Source: Oppiella nova (lineage: Eukaryota; Arthropoda; Arachnida; Sarcoptiformes; Oppiidae). Taken from it: 44,087 nt of DNA. Below are positions 22,272-34,300 of the stretch, piece by piece. Every line of letters begins with the position of its first letter. Position 1 is the first letter of the stretch. The notes beneath the pieces were generated by a model that did no database searches, was not told the DNA's origin, and was given only the letters and a program-made list of their open reading frames with translations. The position numbers and the translations under genes are program-made. Location of the stretch: positions 1 to 44,087 of the forward strand of contig CAJPVJ010000082.1 in NCBI GenBank assembly GCA_905397405.1, written 5' to 3'.

Positions 22272-23675
22272 AGAGGTTGTGATGATTTTTATGTAAATTC
22301 AATACTTTTGGCTCAAAGAATGCGAAAGACATCGGAGAACATAAACGACACAAAAGTTTAGTCAAAGTAAAGGGTATTCATGGAAGTCATGGCAGAGGAA
22401 GAGATAGTGAGTCCTATGTATCAAATTTATAGTCCATTCTTGTTATTGAATTCCCCTTCACTTCTCATATCCATTCATAACTACATTTCAATTCATATAT
22501 TCAATTGCTGTATAAAATTCTTGACAACAAATTCTTATATACGATATTAGGTTTTCATAAATCGGTTATGGATTCCGGTCATGAATTTAGGAAAATATTT
22601 TTCGAGATAAAATAAACTTTCTCTACATAATTGAAACTGAAAATCATACGAATCGGATATATTGTGTGCACTACTGATTTAGAGTCTAAAATAAATACAA
22701 AAAGATATTATAAAAAACTTATTAAAAGAGAAATCTATAGCAACAAAAGTACTCATCCTATGGCTGTGTGTCGGCTAATAAAGTGTTAGACATTGAGAGA
22801 AGTGATGGAAAGGAAGAGCTATTATAGCGAATGCTTCGGAGATTTGGCACAAAATCGAGAGTAAATCCCAACAAAAAGTCTTCGCTAATGCTCTGTGTAT
22901 TTGTCGACGGATTGAAAAGTTATGTTACGTTAAAAGATTTTGAGCCCAAATCGCTGGTGTCTGGACTAATAATGGTGACGAGATAGCCAGGTCATCCTCA
23001 TTAAGATACTTATTTTAATGCGATATCTATCAACTTTTCTATGATATTAATGAATAATATGTATAGAATTGAGTTATGGCAATGTGTTATGTTGGAAATT
23101 GTATTATGCAAACATGAACTGTGTTTGTGTTATTAATGGATAGAAGTATAGCCCTGGTTATACTCCCAGTGCGCATAAAATCAATAGTAAAAGAGATCAA
23201 TTAAAGTACAGATAAATTGCGCCTATGTTTATTGTGATACAAAAAGTTTTTCGTAACATTTTTCTTACTCATTTTGACCGACTTTTGGCTTAATTTCGGT
23301 AAACAAAGTGTTTTTTCAAACAGAGATATACCGTTAAATGATATAAACATACAAAGTATTTGTGACACAAATATTCGTTGAGATAGTGCTTATAAATAGC
23401 GTATGAAATCGATTGATAGCTGAAAATGATTGGCCATCAGTCATAGGAAAACCATACGATTGCCATATAAATGCCATACCAGACCATACCAGTGCCTGTT
23501 TTTGTGCACAAATACATTATACAAGAGAAATGTCATTTCTAATCAGTTCGCATGAATCCCAACAACTAATGTGAAACTAATTATAAGAAACTTGACTTAT
23601 AATTAGATTTTTATTCTAAGTTGTCGTTTGCTTTCGGTTATAATACAAACATTAATACAGATTTTTGGCTCACAA

Positions 23676-23678
<3 letters not shown>

Positions 23679-23711
<33 letters not shown>
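23679..23711 (+). repeat. (GA)n microsatellite
   Basis: About 16 GA units. Confidence 0.95.
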
Positions 23712-23712
<1 letters not shown>

Positions 23713-25289
23713 AAACATAACTCTCATTTATGAGTATAACTTTTATCTGATTTATATTGTGTTTGACAAAACATGTAGTTAATTGAGTTTAAGGCAAATA
23801 AATACAATAAGAATAAAGAACTTAGTTACAGTATTTACTAATTGATAAATAAATAGTGCAAATATACACTAAAATATGATCTAACATTAAATATTTTATT
23901 TATTTGTTGTGCAAAAGTATGACAGGAATGTCATAGAAAAAAGAGTTCACAAAAAACATATTTCTTTATTTTCTTTATACAAACCATTAAACGCATTGAA
24001 AGCAAATTCAATTCAAATAATTATGTTTTCATTGATTTATGATTTAATGCTATAAATATTGGCCCAAAATGCCTTAACTGGATTGTTTTATACTATAGAA
24101 TTTATAGCATAAATGATTTATACACAAAATATTATAAATTTTATTCGTTAATCTGTTTATATATAATTATTCATATATTTCAAGCCAGAATATTCTCTAT
24201 ATATTAATTTGTTGCTATGATATCACACTTAATATGTAATTAAGAATTTGTAATGAAATAGGAATTTAGTTGTTATAACATCCGCCATAAAGTACTGACC
24301 ATTTGTTTCAGCAGTTTATTAATTATCAAAACTGGAAATCCACTTAAACTGACGGACAGTAGTGTTCACCAAAGATTTAGTCGACATATTGTGTGCACAC
24401 AAATGCATGAAAATATGCGATTTCAGCGCAAAAACTACTGTCATTTATAATTGAAATAACTTTCACTCCAATGACTCCTTACAGTCGGTTTCAAATAGTC
24501 ATCAAATATATCAAAACTACATTAAAACGCATAGAGAAAAGCGTCACTAAATGTAAGCTTATATATTACCGCAAACACCTAGTTTATCAATTTATTAAAT
24601 GGCATCACAATTGTTGCCAAAATTGTGATCCCCTTCCCATATGACAACTCCTATTTACGCCACCATATCGTCGACCGATTTCTAACATAACAATAAAAAT
24701 TGAATTCAAAGACATATCACTGAAAATATTTTTCAAGAAAACTATTTTCTCTGTTCACTCATTTTATATATAGTCTGGCGATATATATAACATATTTTTA
24801 TCGCATTTTTCATTTTACTTTTTTGAAAAAATGTTTTTTCAATCGAATCGCCAAAAGTTTTTTCAGTTTTTTATTTTTATATTTTTTGGCCACAAATTCA
24901 ATCATATAAGGAATATAAGGAAAATAAATAAAACCAATATTTTAGTTGAGATCTGAAATTGTTATTAAATTTCTGCGGAAATCTATATAAGAATAATATA
25001 TATTATTCTTTAAAGTGCTTTATATAACAAGAATTTGATATTATTTCAGTTTTTATTGTGACCCAACTATCACTCTATTTGTTTGTCTAACAAATAATTT
25101 ATTGCATTGTCTATAATATCAGGTGAATATATACAGTACAACAATGTGTGCCCATAAGTAATGATATAACAATTTCATACACACTATCGCTGTATTAAAG
25201 TACAGTTTAGAGTTTAGATAACAACACATATAAGACTTTACCGATTCTTATATATATTTATTGTTATAAATTGAGTTACAGTTTGTGTT

Positions 25290-25323
<34 letters not shown>

Positions 25324-25377
25324 GAAAAAAGACATTCAATTTATTGGACAAATATTTACACAAAACAAACTGACAGA

Positions 25378-25414
<37 letters not shown>

Positions 25415-26150
25415 CTTTAAGGATAGGGTATGTTTGAATGGCGAACATATACCAGTAATTTGTGATTAGGAATGAATTATTGGACACAAAAGTGTGTTTT
25501 TTGGCAGTAATTTAACAAAACCCAAAGCTCTCAATTGGCACTTATTTTCCTATTTCTCTATTTTATTTTATTGTTATTATTAGAAATCAATGACAAATTC
25601 AAGCAGAAAGAGTTAATGATTACAACAGTTATTGTCTGTGTATTCAATATAAATCCCTAACCGGAGACAATTTATAGACGCAATTATTTTTGACAATTTA
25701 TATTAACAACCTTATATTTTAATTAACAGATATTTATGAAGCATTTAAGGGGTTATCATTTGAACGAGAGATGAAAATTTGCTATTATTTTGTGGATATT
25801 AACACTTATAGCGTATATTATTATGATATTTATACCCATTTTTAAAGCCCTATAAAACCTCGAATTTTTCTTTAAATTTATAGTCTATTAAGTAAAATAA
25901 GAGGAGAGAGAGAGGGAGGGAGAGAGAGAGAGATGATATAAGATATAATAAATAGTGAAACGAAATGAAAAATCAATTTTAAACTTTTTTCATTTCAACT
26001 TATTTTTCCGATGCATAGGAATGGGGTTCTTAAAAGTTCTCTCTCTCTCTCCCTCTCTCTCTCTCTCTCCTCTTATTTTACTTAATAGACTATAAATTTA
26101 AAGAAAAATTCGAGGTTTTATAGGGCTTTAAAAATGGGTATAAATATCAT

Positions 26151-26197
<47 letters not shown>

Positions 26198-26256
26198 CTC
26201 TTCTGTCAGTTTGTTTTGTGTAAATATTTGTCCAATAAATTGAATGTCTTTTTTCC
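25290..26256. repeat. Large inverted repeat built on GA/CT tracts
   Basis: Two inverted pairs. Pair A: 25324-25388 with 26190-26255. Pair B: 25815-25932 with 26037-26157, nearly identical over about 90 unique bp plus GA/CT. The B arms are separated by 104 bp that contain a smaller hairpin (GAAATGAAAAA with TTTTTTCATTTC). On the right, A' and B' are joined directly by a CT tract (26158-26193). On the left, A and B are separated by about 400 bp of unrelated sequence after a GA tract (25382-25411). Confidence 0.9.
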
Positions 26257-26259
26257 ATA

Positions 26260-28710
26260 CAATTTAAGTTAGGCTTCAATACATTAGATAATTCTGTGTA
26301 TTAGGCAGAGAGACAAACACTGGTATGAGTTTGACTGTAATTAATCAATTGTATGACTCCTTCCCACTCCAACCATTCATATGCCGCACAATACTTACGG
26401 GCTTTGGATTCACATTCACTGTCTTAAGAAGTATTGAATAAGACTTTGAATAGAAATTTAAGAGAGAATAGGATTTTGAGATTAAACATAAAAATATAAA
26501 TATATAATAATTCCCTTTTCAGTAGTGAATAGTGTTTTTGAGCGGAAACTCGAGAATATTCTGCGACAACTGCTTTCTCTTACGATAATAACAATGATAT
26601 TTAATTTATTAAATATAAAATGCATATAATATTTAATGTTTCCTACAAATAATGCCTCAACAAAACAATGAAAGGCTTACTGTTTTTTAAAGAAAAATAT
26701 TAATTTTCAACAAACATTTATTCAGTTCTTAAAGTATTATATTTTAGAGTTAATTATTTTATTTTACATTTTTTATTTTATGGATTCTCTACCAGTTTAT
26801 GATTAATGGGCTCTTAAATAATAAATACTTTAAATAAAAATTATTCTTTGTTTAAATTTATCATAAGATTTATGAATGTGTTTCACAAATAACATAATAT
26901 AACACAAAAAGGTGAAGTAAAAGCTTATTATTTCAAAATACAATTTCTATTTTATTATTAAATTTTGCAATAAAGGACTATATTTTAATAAAAATTAATT
27001 ATTTTATATTTCAAAATTTGTATTGTAAATTTATCAATAAATTTCTTGACAAATTATGTTAGATTTTTGGAAACATTGTCATAATATATATTTTTATATT
27101 AATATGCATTTAATGTGTTTGCAATAGATTGTAATATAGATATCAATATTTCATATATAAAATATTATTTCCTTTCTATATTTATACCATTTTGAACCTC
27201 CAATACATTAATATGCTTTCATATCAATGTTATAATGGCTTTTAGACTATAAGTTAATGAAAATTACCACTTATTTCTGAATGTAATCATTGTATTAAAT
27301 GCGATTTGAGTTTACAATCAATCAATTATTTTTATATACAGGTATAATAAACGTGCACATACCTTATATGGTACACATTTATTGCATAACTGACAACAAC
27401 AGCTTAATTAATTATTGTCTCAGCAAGTTTAGTATAATTAACAAATATATTATACATTTTTATTAGATTTTTAAATATAAAACTATGTTTACATTAATTG
27501 ACAGCACATTGATTAAGTAAAAAGGAAATATTAATTTACGAATCCATTAATAAATCAATATTTTTTTATATAATATTAAGTCTCCCAATATTTTATAGTT
27601 ATAACTACTGTATATTTGACAAAATAAATGGAGTAAAAATCATTAATTACTAAATACATTAATTAATAAATTTTTAATATAATATTTTTTAATTGTACCG
27701 GTGTATTTTTGTGAATTTGTATTTCACCAAACATTTGGTCTACTTAAAAAGTCTAATTTATTGTATTGTTTTATATAATTAACTATAAATTCGCATCAAT
27801 TAAAAGAATTATTATTATTATTATTATTATTAGAATATTTTTTATTATGATACTAATTGTTATTATGGCAATAAAACTGAACATTTTTGCATATATTAAT
27901 ATAAATACCCTTACACTTCTGTATTTATACTGTCTGTGCATTTTAACTACCCCTTCATTTCATTGTTTTATATACAGTACAGTAATATTACCTAAATTTT
28001 ATGCATATTTCGTAAATCTACAGTAACTTTTATTTTTAATTTAGCCCTTATGTGAATTCTACTGAAAATATACAATTATGTTATAAATGGATGGTATGTT
28101 TGAGTGTTGAGTCAATTATTTAGTTCAGAAATAAACAAATGATTGAAAGTGAGGAGAGGGACGACGTATTGTTAATCTCAATTAAAAACAACTTTTCTCA
28201 GAGAAACGACTTTTCAATTGTGAAATATATATTATATTTTTGTGAACAATGGTTTTGAGTAAAACTTAAGTTTTATTTCTATTGTCGCACTCAATGCTAA
28301 AGCAAAAGGAAATCTTTCTCTTCCTTTTGACAACAAAAATGTGTTTCAAATGCAGACTAAAACTATTTCTCTCTAAGAGAGTGAAAGAGAGAGAGAGAAA
28401 GAAATGTTGAAAACTAGAAATGATTTCAACGCAAAAAATGCTCTGCTATTGAAAGGGAGGAGAGAGAGAGAGAGAGAGAGAGAGAGTAGCGATAAGAAAT
28501 GTATTGCAAAATATAAGAAGAAGAAAAAGTGAATCAATTTTTATGGCTCTTAGAGTCCGGAAGGAAAGGAAAAATTTAAAGCTCACTGACTATGAGAACA
28601 CCAGCCAGTCGTCAGTTACACTACTAGTGCTCACTCTCCGGGTGTGGGTATGTGTGTGGACTTGAATACAGAATATTCTGTGACACAAATCTTTATACTA
28701 TTCTGTGAGA

Positions 28711-28748
<38 letters not shown>

Positions 28749-28887
28749 ATTTGAGAGAATATAAAAGTTTTATATAAAATACTTTTTATATCTCTATTAT
28801 TGTTGTGTGAATTTTATAGTAAATAGGAATTGAATTCATGTTTTATATTTCAATTTCCGTACTAATATTATAGCAATAAATTGCAAA

Positions 28888-28921
<34 letters not shown>

Positions 28922-29952
28922 CAAAGAGTAATTTAAATCCAATTATTACGGACTGGTTTTGTGGTACAAATGTGAATATTTATATATTTTTATTATTATT
29001 ACTCTCTTTTGAAAAAATAGTAATAAATTTCAATACTTTATGAGCTTTTATATGAAATTCATTCATATTATATAACAAATAGAGAGAATTTGATTCATAT
29101 TTTTCAGGTCACAACCCATTGATATGATAATAACCCCTAATGTATGAGCGAATAGTAATGAGTGAATCTAATCAAACAATTCATGTGTAAACAGTATGTC
29201 TGCAAATATAAATCATATCTCAAAACCAAATATAAGGCTCACATTTATATTTTATTAGAGCATAAGAATTGCAAACAAATAAATGATTTATTTATTAAAA
29301 CTGAATGTCCAGAAAATTTCATTTTATCAACGCTTGACAACGTTTTTACAAAATATGATGTGACATGAGATAATCGAGCTAGATTATTATTGTATGCTCT
29401 ATTGATATTTGATTTGCATGATATTACTATACCAACAAATTATACTAATTATATGGCATTTATAATAAAATACTTTTACAGTAAATACAACTAAATTAAT
29501 TGCTCTACTTTAGATTAAATAAAAACAAAAATTTTCTGTATTAATATTAATGTTACAAAAATTCAACTACAAAATTCGTATATTTTATATAATTAATATT
29601 TCGATGCCTATGATAAACTATATTATTGTTATGTTTATCGTGTCTATGATTTCTATAGCAAATATAAGTGCAATTTTCAATCAAATAACATATTATTATA
29701 TTTTCCCATAATTTGTATTCTTGACAAATATCCTGTTTATATGGAGTTCCTGTTGCGATAGCCCTGTCCACCAAACTCACAGTAAACATATGGCGCACTG
29801 TTATTCTCAAACTTTAATCAAATAATTTGTTTTGATAGTGTAGTTATGTTTTTCTATTATTACATTAATGCTTTTTGTTTTTAGTGATGAAAATCATAAA
29901 TGTTTGACAATATATGCCATAAGCTAATAGTAATGTGTATTACATTTGACAG
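26260..29952. other. Non-coding region with microsatellites
   Basis: No gene supported. Contains an (ATT)n tract at 27808-27832, GA tracts at 28459-28486, 28714-28746 and 28893-28921, and AGAATATTCT palindromes at 26553 and 28669. It probably includes the 5' intron of the Ig/CCP gene. The open frames at 27766, 29162 and 29553 lack domains. Confidence 0.55.
28459..28921 (+). repeat. Cluster of three (GA)n microsatellites
   Basis: 28459-28486, 28714-28746 and 28893-28921, about 14-16 GA units each, on the same strand. Confidence 0.95.
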
Positions 29953-30726
29953 TGAATGGAGTGACGGTAACCGAAGTGCACATCATATCCATAAACACCG
30001 GAAGAAGTGATTATGTAATACAAGGCGAAAGCGCACAACTTTCGTGTCATTACATACTCACCAAACAGGAGGAAAGGGTCCAATCCGTCAGATGGGAAAA
30101 GGATGGACAAGACGTACGTATTTTTCTCATTCATAACATGTTTACTATCGTATCAAACATTACGCAGGAATCATGGCAATGAGACAGGTCAGGCATGTTA
30201 TTAATGATGGCATACCTATTGAGAAATAGATTAGTGTAATGGATTTATTTAGCATATGTTATTCAATATTTAAGTTAAGTACCGATTCTTTTTTAACATG
30301 CTATTAAGTATAGATGAATCTTAATACTGTAGTAGGGTATATTGTAAGAATAGCATGGTGATCCCCTTGTCATAAACCATACTATTATCCAATTATGATC
30401 ACAAATATATAGATGTAATACAATAGTCAGTCTTTTAGTACATAATGATTGCACAGATATTGCAATAAATAGAGCGATAGTAGGGAACAGAATATTCTTA
30501 ATATTTTTGGTTATTTTGTCTCTCAATTCCTTTTGGTTCACATTATTTATTACAAATTGACTTAAACTTTACTTTTCTTTTTGTCATATATTTAAAGCTA
30601 TAATACAATAGAAATGCATTACGTGTTAACGTGTTTTTCATATTAAATATCATAAATTTTTTGTTTGTATTTTGGTTTGTGTTATACATGCGAATAACTT
30701 ATATATAAAATGACAGTATTTATATG

Positions 30727-30768
<42 letters not shown>

Positions 30769-31329
30769 CACTCCCCCTCTTTCCCTTCCCTCTCAGCTAT
30801 TTTCATATCTAAAATACAAATGCTTTTAACAAAACTTTTTAATAGAATCTTTTTTAGTGTTGCAAAATTTCATTTGCATTCCATACACAAAATTGTGTCT
30901 GTTCTGGGGTTTAGTTCACAAATTTTGCGAATATTTTAAAGTCTTTTGTGAATATCTACGCCCAGACCCTATGAGACTATTACCTAAATGTCAAGGGGGA
31001 TTTGAGTTGATTTTCACATAGACAGCATTGAAGCAAACAATTATTGTAATTGCAAAATTGTTAGTTAATGTAAGTAAAGTTGTAGTTAAAGTTTTATAAT
31101 TAATTTTCATCAATAGTTCTTTTACACAGATATATTGGTAGTTAATTCAGCAATTTAAGTTAACTTTCTGTTTAATGTAATTATATAATATGGCAAAGTT
31201 CCAGTGTAAATCATTATATAAATTATATAATAGGTGGTCCTTGTCTAGCACTTTTAGATAAATAAATGTAAACACAATAGCAAGCTATATTTGTGAACAC
31301 AGAATTTGCATAAAAATATACTATATATT

Positions 31330-31366
<37 letters not shown>

Positions 31367-34300
31367 CACTCCCCCTCTTTCCCTTCCCTCTCAGCTATTT
31401 TCATATCTAAAATACAAATGCTTTTAACAAAACTTTTTAATACAATCTTTTTTAGTGTTGCAAAATTTCATTTGCATTCCATACACAAAATTGTGTCTGT
31501 TCTGGGGTTTAGTTCACAAATTTTGCGAATATTTTAAAGTCTTTTGCGAAATATCTACGCCCAGACCCTATGAGACTATTACCTAAATGTCAAGGGGGAT
31601 TTGAGTTGATTTTCATATAGACAGCATTGAAACAAACAATTGTTGTAATTGCAAAATTGTTAGTTAATGTAAGTAAAGTTGTAGTTAAAGTTTTATAATT
31701 AATTTTCATCAATAGTTCCTTTACACAGATATATTGGTAGTTGATTCAGCAATTTAAGTTAACTTTCTGTTTAATGTAATTAAACAATATTGCAAAGTTC
31801 CAAACATTTAGTAATATATTTAATATATTATCCACCAGGAACAGATCGTGAAAATCTATTTATTTACATTTGTGTTATCGTTCGATATAAACACTTGTGT
31901 CTTAAACGTATTTTTATATGATATATAAGTTGATATATAAAATCATATAAATGCAAATATTCATTTTAATTACGATTTAATTAATTTATGATATAATTAG
32001 GCCTAAACTTCAAATTCAATGCTCCTGTTTAGATTACCCAAACAGACACACCCATCGTAAGGGTTAGGCATTACTTTCTAATGTAAAGTAGTTTTGATAA
32101 TTTCAAACAAAGTAAAAGGTTTTTCTAATAACTTAACATAATGTATTAATAATTTATTACAAAATATATAGAAATATACCCGCGATTTTAGAGTACATTA
32201 TCTCGCATTTAAAACAAAAACATATGATTAATAACTAATTATTAATATATGATGGGTTTTAAATAGAAATTTTATTTTTCCATTTAAAAGCCTCCGATTG
32301 TGTGATTAACGAGACGTAAAGATTAGGGCACATGACTGGGGCTTATAATGAGTGGGGAATGTCATCATTTGGGTAGTCATTCATACGGGAGTACACTATG
32401 TTTGTCAGGCATTCAGTCATTTGTTAAGAAACAAGAATTTATGTTTTATTTATGTTTTTATACAAAATTACTCGTAATTATCGGTTCGCGAGGAATATAT
32501 AAATCATTTTGTTTGCGATGAATGCAAACGTAAATGCTTTTGAGAACACAAATAATCAATTAATTAATTAAAACTTATTTTTTAAATGTATGCCTTCATT
32601 GAAGTCATTCATGCGTTTAAGTGTGCTATCGATTCAGATATACCAATGAATGAGATGGTAGGGCACAGGGAGGGGTGATTATCGCAATATTCTTGAGAAA
32701 TTAGACTCCACTTTAAACTATAAATACTATCATAATAAATTATCATGTTTATTTGGGCCATAATTAATCATCTTAAACAGATTTTCGCTATTTATAGCAA
32801 TCATTATTTAACTCTTTGGGCAAAAGTTTATTACATAATAGTAATGAATGGAAACGAACTGCACTTTCATAGGCAAAAGGGAGGGATATCTATATAAATA
32901 CAATAATTAATCATTTTGAACAAATTAATTTGCCTGAAAAGATGTTTCACTGCATCATCGTATTGAACAGCAGTGAAGTATATATTTTTATAAACACTAA
33001 TAAAGTGTGTTATAAATGGGTTTATATTAACAGAATTTTTATATAGTATTCTCGTGAGTATTCTCGTATAGTATAGTATAGTATAGTATAGTATAGTATA
33101 GTATAGTATAGTATAGTATAGTATTCTCGTATTTATAAGGCACTCACAATAGTCACTGCATTTTTTGCAACATTTTATTTTTGGTATTTATAAACATGTA
33201 TTCACTTCATGCCTTTTATCTCCCCATTCATATGGAAAGGTATACTTTTCGACGCCAAACAAGAAAAGGCCGATAGCTGTGGGTGTCCTCAAAGGGCACG
33301 TCGACTACAATTCAAAAGACTTGTTAAATACAGTTGTGATCCTGAATGTGACGCTTGATATGCACGGCACCTATAGCTGTCACGTCGACTCCGATATCAA
33401 TACATCGCAAAACTCGGCTACACTTACTGTCATTATCGGTGAGTGTCTCAGGCGTTCAAACACAACCATTACATCCCTGAGCTTGATATGCACGGCACCT
33501 ATAGCTGTCACGTCGACTCCGATATCAATACATCGCAAAACTCGGCTACACTTACTGTCATTATCGGTGAGTGTCTCAGGCGTTCAAACACAACCATTAC
33601 ATCCCTGCCGTTCCCCTCCCACTCCCCTCATATACACCAGCGCTGATGAGTGCCAGCAATAAATCAAATTTAATTTAAAAACCAGAACAAAAAAACATAA
33701 CTACCAGTCCTGGCGTTCAGTATATATCGCACAGTTAGTTGTGTGGAGGAATGGCATCGATTTTATTGTCTCTCCTTCTCATCCCTTTCCTTCAGACGAC
33801 TTCAATGTTAGCAAATTGGGTCAAAATTATCATTTCTATTGATAGGGCGCTTGTATTTCGTGTGTGAAATGATTTGCTTTTATTATCATTATTATCGAGT
33901 CATGTATTAAATATATTTCATAAATACTCGTATATATCGTACCATAAAAATACATGTAATTTCTATACGAGAATTCTATGGAGACTATTACATAAGTAAA
34001 GCCCTATTCTGTTCACTGGATTCACATTTTCTTGTTGTCTTGTATTTCTCCATCGACTCAATGAACAGATATTACAGTTATGACAGAATTATCGAAAGTC
34101 TCAATCAATTTATTGTTCAAAAATTACATACATTTTGCCCTCAAATAAGTAATCGATTATATAATGAGACGATTACATGCACTCAACCTTTTAGAGACTG
34201 CTTTTTATATGAAAACTTAACAAAAAATGCATTAACTCTGCAGTATATCATAAAAATTTATAGATATAGTAGTGCTCATGTAATTGCAATTTGCAAACAG

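Larger units (their letters stand above)
20938..25285. other. Non-coding region with microsatellites
   Basis: No gene supported. Holds the tracts at 22209-22271 and 23679-23711 and one AGAATATTCT site at 24187-24196. The open frame at 21976-22206 shows no domain. 22780-23000 is somewhat GC-richer and may be an old repeat. Confidence 0.55.
30114..33239. other. 3.1-kb intron between the two halves of the first Ig domain
   Basis: Contains a large direct repeat (30729-31203 and 31333-31802), an AGAATATTCT site at 30489 and a (GTATA)n tract just before exon b. No coding signal. Confidence 0.6.

Noticed and set aside
26368-26420. Mini-exon on the minus strand with a GTAAGT donor and an acceptor 20 nt away
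   Set aside because: A 20-nt segment with chance-level signals and no neighbouring exon.
27808-28026. Hydrophobic open frame as a membrane protein
   Set aside because: The poly-Ile part is an (ATT)n repeat and the rest is AT-driven.
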